Positions 33,617 through 41,115 of a stretch of DNA of 46,038 bases are shown piece after piece. Every line of letters begins with the position of its first letter. Within the stretch, counting starts at the first letter, position 1. Location: positions 1-46,038 of IMG/VR virus record IMGVR_UViG_3300044712_000432; one strand, written 5' to 3'. The notes beneath the pieces were generated by a model, which had not been told where the DNA came from, made no database searches, and saw nothing but the letters and a program-made list of their open reading frames with translations. The DNA is from a virus. The translations under genes and the position numbers were made by a program.

Positions 33617-33732
33617 TCGTTAATCTTATTATATATAAAAAATAAAAAAAATAAATATCGAAATTACGCTTGACAACCTATCGTAACTACGATAAGATAA
33701 GATTAACGAAATAACGATTCGTAATTCCGATA
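33617..33732. promoter_or_regulatory. Lysis-lysogeny switch: three operators and paired promoters
   Basis: Three sites share TATCGNAAYTACG: 33656-33668 (TATCGAAATTACG), 33679-33694 (perfect palindrome TATCGTAACTACGATA) and 33720-33732 (on the other strand, TATCGGAATTACG). A 13-bp inverted repeat (33617-33629 and 33697-33709, TCGTTAATCTTAT) frames the first two. The central operator lies in the spacer of the rightward promoter. A TATAAT (33633-33628) reads leftward toward the repressor with a poor -35, as in maintenance promoters. Confidence 0.75.
33670..33698 (+). promoter_or_regulatory. Rightward early promoter (PR-like)
   Basis: TTGACA (33670-33675), 17 bp, TAAGAT (33693-33698). The spacer holds the palindromic operator, so repressor binding would block RNA polymerase. 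Confidence 0.8.
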
Positions 33733-33750
33733 GAAAGGAGGTGATATGCT

Positions 33751-33972
33751 TTGACGTTAGGTGAACGATTGAAGCATTTTCGCATAGAAGCTAACAAAAC
33801 TCAAAAGTCGGTAGAACTTGAAATTGGGATTCCTCAATCTACCTTAAGTGGGTGGGAAAATGATATAGCCGAACCGGGGTCCAGTGATTTAATCAAGTTA
33901 GCTAGTCACTACCGTGTATCTGTGCTGAAATTACTGTATGATAACCCACCCGGCAAGAAAAAAACCGGATAA
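33751..33972 (+). CDS. Cro-like XRE regulator, 73 aa
   Basis: TTG start at 33751 behind AAAGGAGGTGAT; the nearer ATG is followed at once by a stop. Residues 3-60 form an XRE helix-turn-helix (ERLKHFRIEANKTQ, IPQSTLSGWENDIAEP). First gene after the rightward promoter, the Cro position. The recognition helix (IPQSTL) matches that of the CI-like protein, as expected if both bind the same operators. Confidence 0.8.
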   Translation: MTLGERLKHFRIEANKTQKSVELEIGIPQSTLSGWENDIAEPGSSDLIKLASHYRVSVLKLLYDNPPGKKKTG

Positions 33973-33987
33973 AAGGAGGGACAAGCC

Positions 33988-34173
33988 ATGCAACAGATCA
34001 CAGTCCAGCAAGCGGCTGAGATCATGAAGAAGGGAGCACAATTCGTCCGTGTAGGACTGCAGCGCGGATTATTGCCTTTCGGAACGGCGGTAAAGGTGAA
34101 GCAACGCTGGAATTATTACATTTCGCCAAAGCTGTTCTACGAATACGTAGGCGAACCGAAGCAAGGCGCATAA
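33988..34173 (+). CDS. Small HTH DNA-binding protein, 61 aa
   Basis: ATG 33988 follows AAGGAGG. VQQAAEIMKKGAQFVRVGLQ fits a MerR/excisionase-type helix-turn-helix of a type frequent after Cro in Firmicutes prophages. It could be an excisionase or an early regulator. Confidence 0.6.
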   Translation: MQQITVQQAAEIMKKGAQFVRVGLQRGLLPFGTAVKVKQRWNYYISPKLFYEYVGEPKQGA

Positions 34174-34186
34174 GGGAGGGGTGAGG

Positions 34187-34321
34187 ATGGAGAAGAAGCA
34201 ATGCGATACATGTTATTGGGAAGAGTATGCTGTATCCCAGGAGCCTTGTTATTCATGTGCCTATGGCGATAAAGATGCATTTACCAATTGGCAACCAAAA
34301 GAGCCAAAGGATACCCCATGA
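34187..34321 (+). CDS. Cys-rich microprotein, 44 aa
   Basis: ATG 34187 after GGGAGGGG. CxxC pairs at residues 6-9 and 21-24 suggest one zinc site. Coupled by ATGA to the next gene. No family recognised. Confidence 0.6.
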   Translation: MEKKQCDTCYWEEYAVSQEPCYSCAYGDKDAFTNWQPKEPKDTP

Positions 34322-34410
34322 GCGTTTTCTACTCAGGCATGATCTCCGGCGCGATAGTATGCGCGGCAGTGATGGGGTTTGTGGGGTATGTGTGGGGGAT
34401 ATGGAGATAG
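34318..34410 (+). CDS. Single-span membrane peptide, 30 aa
   Basis: Overlaps the upstream stop by ATGA and is almost all hydrophobic (GMISGAIVCAAVMGFVGYVW). Short but tightly coupled. Function unknown. Confidence 0.45.
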   Translation: MSVFYSGMISGAIVCAAVMGFVGYVWGIWR

Positions 34411-34423
34411 GGGGGAAGAGAAA

Positions 34424-34777
34424 ATGATTGATATTTCTAAGTTTATGTTTATTAAGAAACTCAAGGCTGGCAGATATGGCAACGGGGGGGTTACCATTTA
34501 TAAAACCGGTAACGGCGCAATATCTTCTACGTTAGGGGATGAACTCTTAAACATTAATGCTATTGATATTGGGCTATCTGCCAATGGTCAGGAAATTTTA
34601 ATTCAAAAAGGGACAACTTTTAATTTGATTCCTGACAAAAGAACTAAATCAAATTTTAAAAAATTTACATCAAAAGAATTGGCTTATGAACTGCAAAAGC
34701 TAAATATTAGTTTTCCCGCAAAATACGATGTCAAAAAAATTGATGATGTATTTTTGGGGGAATTGATTGAAAAGTGA
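34424..34777 (+). CDS. Hypothetical protein, 117 aa
   Basis: ATG 34424 has GGGGGGAAG about 9 bases upstream and is preferred to an in-frame start at 34379. Mixed alpha/beta pattern; codons are more A/T-rich than in neighbouring genes. No domain recognised. Confidence 0.6.
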   Translation: MIDISKFMFIKKLKAGRYGNGGVTIYKTGNGAISSTLGDELLNINAIDIGLSANGQEILIQKGTTFNLIPDKRTKSNFKKFTSKELAYELQKLNISFPAKYDVKKIDDVFLGELIEK

Positions 34778-34843
34778 TGGCCCCGTAGGGCCAATGCGGG
34801 GTTGGTATGGTTCAATGATAACGCATGAAGGGGGGTGGTGTCG

Positions 34844-35287
34844 ATGCTTGAAGAGGCCCGATTGGAGGCAGGATTGTCCCTGGAAAGGGCCGCAGGGATG
34901 GCTTATTTGGACAGAAAAGCACTTAGGCGGCGAGAGACAGGAGAAATACAGGTAACGCCTGACGAGGTTTGCACGTTAGCAGAAGCCTATAAGAACCAGC
35001 AACTAAAGCACTGGTATTGCTCAGTATGCAAGATCGGCAAGGAAATGGGCCGCATATATGACCCCGTAGACGCAACACTGGCAATGCTCCGGTTCCTGCG
35101 GATAATTGAGGACATGCCGAAGATTAAACAGGTGCTAATGGACATCCTTGAAGACGGCAAGATCACGGAAGACGAACTGCCTTTATTTGAGGAAGTATGT
35201 AAGAAGCTGGCATACATGAAACAGTGTATAGATGCGCTTGTGATGGCAAAAGGAAAAAGCACTCCTGCCAGAGTGCCTTTAAGGTAA
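34844..35287 (+). CDS. XRE-type regulator with Cys pair, 147 aa
   Basis: ATG 34844 behind GGGGGGTGG. Residues 1-50 form an XRE-like HTH (EEARLEAGLSLERAAGMAYL then LRRRETGEIQVTPDE). A CxxC (CSVC, about 57-60) and a helical C-terminal part follow. Many Firmicutes prophages have this protein in the early operon; function beyond DNA binding is unknown. Confidence 0.7.
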   Translation: MLEEARLEAGLSLERAAGMAYLDRKALRRRETGEIQVTPDEVCTLAEAYKNQQLKHWYCSVCKIGKEMGRIYDPVDATLAMLRFLRIIEDMPKIKQVLMDILEDGKITEDELPLFEEVCKKLAYMKQCIDALVMAKGKSTPARVPLR

Positions 35288-35352
35288 AAACATGAGAAAG
35301 TTCGATAAGTTTGTTACCTCTTTAATTATATCAAGAAAGGCGGTAAAAGTCA

Positions 35353-35550
35353 ATGGATAAGCACGTTGTTGATATATTAACCGGCATGAGTTTTATGGCT
35401 ATCTGGCTATTGTTGATTCTTCCTTGCATGATTATCGCTTATAGAGATTTACGGAGAATATGGCGGGTTATAGCTAGGGCAGCAAGGATGGAGCTGCGGC
35501 GGTATGTACTGAGGGTTTGGATAGAGGAGAGAAAGAGGGGGATTGCATGA
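35353..35550 (+). CDS. Membrane protein with basic tail, 65 aa
   Basis: One hydrophobic span at about residues 8-29 (GMSFMAIWLLLILPCMIIAY), then an Arg-rich tail. It overlaps the next start by ATGA. Function unknown. Confidence 0.55.
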   Translation: MDKHVVDILTGMSFMAIWLLLILPCMIIAYRDLRRIWRVIARAARMELRRYVLRVWIEERKRGIA

Positions 35551-37052
35551 GTGAGGTTATTGTAAAAACTCAGCAGGATTGGGACGTTATACCGAAGGAT
35601 TTTGACGGCATTGTCTATATTAACGCAGACCGGGAAACGGTGATTATTGTTAAGGAAAAACGGGGCTGGAAAGTGGTAGCCAGGGGAAATAGTTCCGTGG
35701 AAGCCAGGGAAAATAGTTCCGTGGTAGCCAGGGAAAATAGTTCCGTGGTAGCCTGGGGAAATAGTTCCGTGGAAGCCAGGGAAAATAGTTCCGTGGTAGC
35801 CTGGGGAAATAGTTCCGTGGAAGCCAGGGAAAATAGTTCCGTGGTAGCCAGGGAAAATAGTTCCGTGGTAGCCTGGGGAAATAGTTCCGTGGAAGCCTGG
35901 GAAAATAGTTCCGTGGTAGCCAGGGAAAATAGTTCCGTGGTAGCCTGGGGAAATAGTTCCGTGGAAGCCTGGGGAAATAGTTCCGTGGAAGCCAGGGAAA
36001 ATAGTTCCGTGGTAGCCAGGGAAAATAGTTCCGTGGTAGCCAGGGAAAATAGTTCCGTGGTAGCCAGGGAAAATAGTTCCGTGGTAGCCAGGGAAAATAG
36101 TTCCGTGGTAGCCAGGGAAAATAGTTCCGTGGTAGCCAGGGGAAATAGTTCCGTGGAAGCCAGGGAAAATAGTTCCGTGGAAGCCAGGGGAAATAGTTCC
36201 GTGGTAGCCAGGGAAAATAGTTCCGTGGTAGCCAGGGAAAATAGTTCCGTGGTAGCCAGGGAAAATAGTTCCGTGGTAGCCAGGGAAAATAGTTCCGTGG
36301 TAGCCTGGGGAAATAGTTCCGTGGTAGCCTGGGGAAATAGTTCCGTGGTAGCCAGGGAAAATAGTTCCGTGGAAGCCAGGGAAAATAGTTCCGTGGTAGC
36401 CAGGGGAAATAGTTCCGTGGAAGCCTGGGGAAATAGTTCCGTGGAAGCCTGGGGAAATAGTTCCGTGGAAGCCAGGGAAAATAGTTCCGTGGAAGCCAGG
36501 GGAAATAGTTCCGTGGAAGCCAGGGAAAATAGTTCCGTGGAAGCCAGGGAAAATAGTTCCGTGGACGGCAAAGGCAATACACAAATAGCTAAATACTCAG
36601 ATTCTGCGAAACTTACCATATCCGGCAATGCGCGGATAGTTTCCCTCCCTGAAACTGTAGAAGAATATTGCGATTTTTACGGGATTGAGGTTAAAGATGG
36701 TCAAGCCGTATTATATAAAGCCGTCCATCATATCGAAAACATTTACCACAGCAACCATGACTACCACTTTACTTATGAGATAGGTGTAACCGTAGAACAT
36801 GAATGTGACTCTAATATAAATCGTGAATGCAGTCGAGGCTTGCATGTTTCTCACCGCGCTTGGGCTATTGATTTTGGGCGCGGATGGCGCGAATTAGCTA
36901 TTTTGGAATGCCTTGTGCCATTGGATTGTATTGTAGTACCGAAGAACGGGAGCGGCAAGGTGAGAACATCAAAATTAACCGTAGTACGGGAAATACCGCT
37001 TGAAGAGTGCGGGACATATGGGAAGGTATTAGGAAGGATGAGGGCATCATGA
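35547..37052 (+). CDS. Octapeptide-repeat (beta-solenoid-like) protein with DUF7666-like C-terminus, 501 aa
   Basis: ATG 35547 overlaps the previous stop (GGGGG upstream). Residues 1-47 are globular. From residue 48, the octapeptide NSSV[V/E]A[R/W][E/G] repeats 37 times (last copy degenerate), to about residue 343, predicting a stiff beta-solenoid. Residues about 345-501 resemble DUF7666 (GLHVSHRAWAIDFGRGW, then KVRTSKLTVVREIPLEECG). Such proteins occur in phages and prophages; role unknown. Copy number may vary, and long antisense ORFs here are artefacts of the 24-bp period. Confidence 0.85.
   Translation: MSEVIVKTQQDWDVIPKDFDGIVYINADRETVIIVKEKRGWKVVARGNSSVEARENSSVVARENSSVVAWGNSSVEARENSSVVAWGNSSVEARENSSVVARENSSVVAWGNSSVEAWENSSVVARENSSVVAWGNSSVEAWGNSSVEARENSSVVARENSSVVARENSSVVARENSSVVARENSSVVARENSSVVARGNSSVEARENSSVEARGNSSVVARENSSVVARENSSVVARENSSVVARENSSVVAWGNSSVVAWGNSSVVARENSSVEARENSSVVARGNSSVEAWGNSSVEAWGNSSVEARENSSVEARGNSSVEARENSSVEARENSSVDGKGNTQIAKYSDSAKLTISGNARIVSLPETVEEYCDFYGIEVKDGQAVLYKAVHHIENIYHSNHDYHFTYEIGVTVEHECDSNINRECSRGLHVSHRAWAIDFGRGWRELAILECLVPLDCIVVPKNGSGKVRTSKLTVVREIPLEECGTYGKVLGRMRAS
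35688..36563 (+). repeat. 24-bp tandem repeat array, about 36.5 copies
   Basis: Unit AATAGTTCCGTGG-W-AGCC-W-GGG-R-AA. Nearly all differences fall at three bases (14, 19, 23), each changing an amino acid: Val/Glu, Arg/Trp, Glu/Gly. The other 21 bases are the same in all complete copies. Such uniformity indicates recent expansion or ongoing homogenisation. Not CRISPR: there are no spacers. Confidence 0.95.
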
Positions 37053-37288
37053 GTAGATTCACCGACCTAGCCTATGACACTGACCGCTTTAGCCATCCCC
37101 TCTCACAGGAAATGTTCCCCCCTCCCGAGCGACACCCCCGCATGAGCGATAGCGGGATGTACTGCGTAACGTGTGGGAAAGAGTTGAAGGTGATCGAATA
37201 CCCGGATGAGCCGGAGGAATATTGCGGGGGAAGTTATACGGTGTACGGGGGATCGGAATTATTTTGTGAAAAGGGGTGTCCAGCATAA
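37049..37288 (+). CDS. Cys-rich protein, 79 aa
   Basis: Starts in the ATGA overlap with the repeat protein. CxxC at residues 39-42 and CxxxC at 73-77 suggest a zinc ribbon; the first 35 residues are polar and Pro-rich. No family recognised. Confidence 0.6.
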   Translation: MSRFTDLAYDTDRFSHPLSQEMFPPPERHPRMSDSGMYCVTCGKELKVIEYPDEPEEYCGGSYTVYGGSELFCEKGCPA

Positions 37289-37300
37289 GGAGGGGTATTG

Positions 37301-37585
37301 ATGAAAATAAATTTTAATATAGCAATGAAAAAAGTAACACCTAAAATACTTGAATATGGATTTACAAAAGCTTCACCCGAATGGGGTAAGGGAGAAATTC
37401 AATGGTACAAAATTGTTATACCTAATACTTTTAGAGGAAAATATATGGTCTATCTTTGCGAAAAAGATATATGCGGAATTTTCCAGGGCATGGCAATTCA
37501 AGATCATGAGTTTAGTAGCCTTATGGACAAATTATCATTTAAATCACCGGAGTGTGTTAAATGGACGGTTGATTTACTAAGTTGA
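37301..37585 (+). CDS. Hypothetical protein, 94 aa, apparently truncated by a 13-bp duplication
   Basis: ATG 37301 behind AGGAGGGG. The protein ends TVDLLS right after a 13-bp tandem duplication (37568-37593). Removing one copy restores an open frame with 23 more residues (LNGLKNFGVIDFDGELNF..), ending in an ATGA overlap with the next gene, the normal arrangement in this operon. So the gene is probably a recent frameshift variant of a 116-aa protein. Function unknown. Confidence 0.6.
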   Translation: MKINFNIAMKKVTPKILEYGFTKASPEWGKGEIQWYKIVIPNTFRGKYMVYLCEKDICGIFQGMAIQDHEFSSLMDKLSFKSPECVKWTVDLLS

Positions 37586-37593
37586 TTTACTAA
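37568..37593 (+). repeat. 13-bp tandem duplication
   Basis: GTTGATTTACTAA occurs twice without a gap (37568-37580, 37581-37593). It shifts the frame of the 37301 gene and brings in a TGA. Confidence 0.9.
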
Positions 37594-37660
37594 ACGGTTT
37601 AAAAAATTTCGGCGTAATTGATTTCGATGGCGAGTTGAATTTTTTAAAGGAGGCCACGAC

Positions 37661-37837
37661 ATGAACCTATACGACGTCACCGTATACGACAACAAGCATA
37701 AAGTTACCGTGACATGGAAAAACGTGGGCGCAGATACGGAAGATAAAGCGTTCGAGAGGGTTGTAGTTGCCATGAGGGGCGACGGGGTTCCAAGGAGATT
37801 AATCATGAAAAAGAATATTGAGGAGGTTGCGAGTTAA
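37661..37837 (+). CDS. Hypothetical protein, 58 aa
   Basis: ATG 37661 follows AAGGAGG. Short beta-rich start (YDVTVYDNKHKVTVTW) and a helical end. The stop shares a base with the next ATG (TAATG). No family recognised. Confidence 0.65.
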   Translation: MNLYDVTVYDNKHKVTVTWKNVGADTEDKAFERVVVAMRGDGVPRRLIMKKNIEEVAS

Positions 37838-38934
37838 TGAGTATGGATTTAAAGGTAGTTGAACAGGTTCAAAAGTTTGTTTGGAACTTTGAGGATATTA
37901 GAAAAGAATTAAAAGCACATATCGCGCAGTATTCAAAGTTAGTTGTAAACGACGACAATGTGCTTGAAATGGAAAACACCAAAAGAGAAATTGCCAGTTT
38001 GCGCGTTAAAATTTCCAAGTTTAAAGTTTTCGTAAGGCGGGAATTGGAAAAGCCATACCAGGAATTTGAATTACAGGTAAAAGACCTGCTTGCCCTTGTT
38101 GAATCGGTAGAAAAGCCGATTGAGGAACAGCTTTATAAATACGAAGTCAAGCGCAAAGAAGAAAAAGCTAAACTTGTTCAGCAATGGATTAATGAAATCT
38201 CGGCAGAGCTTGGCCTTGAAGAAAAATATAGTAGCCAGATTGCTATTGCCGACAAGTACCTTAATCGGACACAGAAATCCAAGGACACAAAAGACGATAT
38301 TCAAATGAAAGTCTGTTGGTTCCTGGATATTCAAAAGAAAGAACAGGAATCCGAAAGGTTCCGGCAGGAAAAAATCGAAATGGCGCGGTTCCTTGTTGAG
38401 TCACTAAGCGCAGGACTAACTACTCCGCTAACCTTTGCAGAAGTAGAGGGAAAGATTGAATCCCTTGATATTGTCGGTCTAAGGACGCATATCGAAACCG
38501 AAGTATCCAGACGTAGGGAACGAGAAGAAAAGGCCGCTAAACAAGCCTTGGAACGTGCAGAACAGGAAAGACTTGCACAAGAACAAGCCCGGATTAAAGC
38601 AGAACAAGAGGCAATAGAGAGGGCGGCAAGAGAAGAGGTAGAACGAGCGGCGGCAGAACAACGGGAACAGGAACGGATTGAACGCGAAGAGCAGGAACGT
38701 ATTGCCGAGGCTAACAGGATTGAGCAGGAACGAATTAAAGCGGAGCAGGAAGTCGCGCAAGAAATAACAGCGGTTGAAATACCGAAACCTGCACCGGTTC
38801 CCGCCAAGAAATACAATTCACAATTTGTAGTGTATGGCATAACAGAAAATGACCATCAAGCAATTTCAGACTTCTTGCACAATAAAGGATATGAATTTAA
38901 GTCAGCCACAAAAGAAGTTAAGAAAGCGGGGTGA
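37837..38934 (+). CDS. DUF1351 domain protein, 365 aa (recombination module)
   Basis: Residues about 1-230 fit DUF1351 (KREIASLRVKISKFKVFVRRE, LDIQKKEQESERFRQEK). Residues about 220-315 are a continuous Glu/Arg/Ala coiled coil, and a short folded C-terminal part follows (VVYGITENDHQAISDFL). DUF1351 genes lie next to single-strand annealing or Sak4-type genes in many phages; the role is not known. AGGAGG at 37821. Confidence 0.78.
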   Translation: MSMDLKVVEQVQKFVWNFEDIRKELKAHIAQYSKLVVNDDNVLEMENTKREIASLRVKISKFKVFVRRELEKPYQEFELQVKDLLALVESVEKPIEEQLYKYEVKRKEEKAKLVQQWINEISAELGLEEKYSSQIAIADKYLNRTQKSKDTKDDIQMKVCWFLDIQKKEQESERFRQEKIEMARFLVESLSAGLTTPLTFAEVEGKIESLDIVGLRTHIETEVSRRREREEKAAKQALERAEQERLAQEQARIKAEQEAIERAAREEVERAAAEQREQERIEREEQERIAEANRIEQERIKAEQEVAQEITAVEIPKPAPVPAKKYNSQFVVYGITENDHQAISDFLHNKGYEFKSATKEVKKAG

Positions 38935-38938
38935 TGGC

Positions 38939-39583
38939 ATGGCTATACCCGTACTAATCATTGGGAAAAGCGGAAGCGGAAAAAGTACCAGTTTAAGAAA
39001 TTGCGCCGAAGGGTTTAATCTAATAAAGGTTTTAGATAAACCCCTCCCTTTTAAAGGGAAAATACCTTCCGGAACGACTGATAATTACACAACTGTCATG
39101 AAATGGCTTGATGCTGCAAAAGAAAAATCTATCGTTATAGACGATGCGGGATATTTAATAACAAATCAGTTTATGAACAATCATTCCAACGCAGGGAAAG
39201 GGAACGGAGTATTTGCCTTATACAATGACATTGGAGATAAGTTTTGGAGTTTAATCCAATTCATAATTACCAAGTTACCTGCCAGTAAAATTGTTTATCT
39301 GATGATGCACGAAGATACTAACGATTTTGGCGACATCAAACCTAAAACAATAGGGAAGATGCTGGATGAAAAAGTATGTGTCGAGGGAATGTTCACAATC
39401 GTCCTGCGGTGTGTTAGCGAGAACAATAAACATAAGTTTATCACTCAATCGGAGGGTGGAGCAGTTAGTAAGTCTCCAATAGGACTTTTCGAGCGAGAGA
39501 TTGACAATGACCTCAAATTCGTTGACGATGCCATCCGTTCTTACTGGGAACTAACCGACAAAAAAGAAAGTAAAGGAGCGTAA
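38939..39583 (+). CDS. Sak4-like RecA-fold ATPase (AAA_24), probable recombinase
   Basis: A 214-aa protein. Walker A GKSGSGKS at residues 9-16; Walker B-like SIVIDDAG near residue 65. Single-domain size, and the DUF1351 and SSB-like neighbours, match Sak4-type phage proteins that assist strand annealing. ATG 38939 is used; the longer frame from 38849 overlaps the DUF1351 gene. Confidence 0.78.
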   Translation: MAIPVLIIGKSGSGKSTSLRNCAEGFNLIKVLDKPLPFKGKIPSGTTDNYTTVMKWLDAAKEKSIVIDDAGYLITNQFMNNHSNAGKGNGVFALYNDIGDKFWSLIQFIITKLPASKIVYLMMHEDTNDFGDIKPKTIGKMLDEKVCVEGMFTIVLRCVSENNKHKFITQSEGGAVSKSPIGLFEREIDNDLKFVDDAIRSYWELTDKKESKGA

Positions 39584-39588
39584 ACAAA

Positions 39589-40146
39589 ATGCAAAAACCT
39601 GCTGAATGGGACAACACAGAAGCCTTTACGGGGGATTTTAAAAACCTTCCTCCTGGCGGTTATATCTGCCGAATTAAAAACGCGAAAGTCGATACAACTC
39701 AATCCGGCAAAGAAGTTTTAGTTATTGCGTTTGATATTGCCGAAGGTGAATTTGCCAATTACTACGGTGAACAGTATGTCAAGAAAACAGAAAATAACCC
39801 TGACGCGAAATGGCAGGGCATATACCGGCAGTTAACAGAGGGTAACAGCCTTAAATTCTTTAAGGGTTTAATCCATGCCATTGAAAACAGCAATAACGGT
39901 TACAAGTGGAATTGGGCTGAGAAGACGTTGAAAGACAAGCTATTTGGTGGCGTGTTTGGGCAAGAAGAATACATCAACAATAACGGAGAATTGAAACTCT
40001 CCACCAAATGCCGCTTTATCCGCAGCATAGAACAGATCAGGAAAGGCGTGGATGCGCCGGAAATCAAGAAATTAAGCGGCACTAATGGAGGCAGTTCAAG
40101 CAATATAAATGATGTGTTCCCCGATGATGATATTCCTTGGGGCTAA
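39589..40146 (+). CDS. SSB-like ssDNA-binding protein (DUF669-like), 185 aa
   Basis: N-terminal beta-rich region (LPPGGYICRIKNAKVDTTQSGKE begins an OB-like pattern) and a disordered Ser/Asn linker ending DDDIPWG, close to the SSB tail DDDIPF that recruits host repair proteins. Position after the Sak4-like gene fits. Binding to ssDNA is inferred. Confidence 0.75.
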   Translation: MQKPAEWDNTEAFTGDFKNLPPGGYICRIKNAKVDTTQSGKEVLVIAFDIAEGEFANYYGEQYVKKTENNPDAKWQGIYRQLTEGNSLKFFKGLIHAIENSNNGYKWNWAEKTLKDKLFGGVFGQEEYINNNGELKLSTKCRFIRSIEQIRKGVDAPEIKKLSGTNGGSSSNINDVFPDDDIPWG

Positions 40147-40168
40147 ACATTAACACCACCGCAAAACA

Positions 40169-40192
40169 GGGGCAAGGTTGAGGCTTTGCCCC
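40169..40192 (+). other. Hairpin before the 3D-domain gene
   Basis: GGGGCAA pairs with TTGCCCC around a 10-nt loop, ending one base before GGAGGAGG. No T-run. It may affect translation of the next gene or stabilise its mRNA. Confidence 0.4.
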
Positions 40193-40204
40193 GGAGGAGG
40201 TAAC

Positions 40205-40693
40205 ATGCGAGAATTTCTAAAGCAAGTGCTAATAAAAGCAATACCCCCGTTAATTCTATGGCTGTCAGTGTTGGCTTATCTGCACTACAACGTACTTAAA
40301 CCGTTAGAGCGTACCGCAGACCATTTAAGCGAAATAAATCAGTCAATAGAGCAGACTAACAGCCAATTAACGGAGATAAGTCGTAGACAAGCGGAAGAAG
40401 TAAGCCGGGGCAGTAATAGGAGGATGATGGAGATTTCGTACTACACTGACGATCCAGACGAGAATGGAGGGTATGAGGGGCTTTCGTCCTCCGGCACTCA
40501 ATTAACGGTAGGCAGGACAATAGCGGCGAATAATCTCCCGTTTGGCACAAGGGTATTTATCCAGGGTATTGGTGAAAGGGTTGTTGAGGATCGCGGGAAT
40601 TTAAAGGACAACCAGATAGATGTCCTTGTGGAGGATAAAACTACCGCTTATAGGCTGGGTAGGCATATGGCGGCGGTAGTGGTGGAGAGATAG
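40205..40693 (+). CDS. Membrane-anchored 3D-domain protein (putative muralytic), 162 aa
   Basis: One span at about residues 9-28, a coiled-coil stalk (35-65), then a 3D/MltA-type double-psi barrel (about 76-162): TVGRTIAANNLPFGTRVFI, VVEDRGN (D129) and IDVLV (D139) carry the acidic residues conserved in this fold. Homologues such as YuiC cut peptidoglycan glycan strands. It lies inside the replication module, far from the lysis genes, which is odd. Confidence 0.75.
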   Translation: MREFLKQVLIKAIPPLILWLSVLAYLHYNVLKPLERTADHLSEINQSIEQTNSQLTEISRRQAEEVSRGSNRRMMEISYYTDDPDENGGYEGLSSSGTQLTVGRTIAANNLPFGTRVFIQGIGERVVEDRGNLKDNQIDVLVEDKTTAYRLGRHMAAVVVER

Positions 40694-40707
40694 GGGGGAG
40701 TGGGAGG

Positions 40708-41097
40708 ATGGATGAAGTCCAGGAATTAATAGAAATAGCCTCACATGCGAAAGGGTTCGATTTGAAACTTAATCTTAACGAAATAGAACTTTTCTTCCTT
40801 GAAACTTACTTAGATTGGTGCAATAAAGACCCGGAAGCTAAAGAAAAGCTAGAGCCACAAGTCGAGATAGGGCCGTATAGAGTAGACTTTCTATACTTAG
40901 GTAAGTATGTAATCGAGATTGACGGCAAGGAATACCACAGCACACAGGAACAGCGGGAACATGACTACAACAGGGAAAGATTCTTACTGTTGCATGGATA
41001 CACGGTGATAAGGTTTACGGCTAAAGAAGTGCGGGAGTATCCGCGAGAGTGTATTACTCAGATGATGGAGATCGTTTATACACGAAAAGTTGTTTAA
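40708..41097 (+). CDS. DUF559-like PD-(D/E)XK/Vsr-type nuclease, 129 aa
   Basis: The core EIGPYRVDFLYLGKYVIEIDGKEYH holds D60, E70 and D72, followed by the helix HDYNRERFLLLHGYTVIRF, the pattern of DUF559/Vsr-like endonucleases. It probably nicks or trims DNA in replication or recombination. Start ATG 40708 with GGGGGGAG. Confidence 0.75.
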   Translation: MDEVQELIEIASHAKGFDLKLNLNEIELFFLETYLDWCNKDPEAKEKLEPQVEIGPYRVDFLYLGKYVIEIDGKEYHSTQEQREHDYNRERFLLLHGYTVIRFTAKEVREYPRECITQMMEIVYTRKVV

Positions 41098-41115
41098 TTG
41101 ATAGGTGGGTGGGGG

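Noticed and set aside
35688-36563. CRISPR-like array
   Set aside because: Units are contiguous with no spacers and form part of a protein gene.
35439-36628. Three long leftward ORFs (310-381 aa) made of FHGTI/FSLAS/NYFPW repeats
   Set aside because: They are antisense readings of the 24-bp array, which has no stops in these frames. They lack ribosome binding sites, and the rightward frame has real flanking domains.
38331-38840. Leftward Ser/Arg/Cys-rich ORF of 169 aa
   Set aside because: Mirror of the Glu/Arg/Ala coiled coil in the DUF1351 gene.
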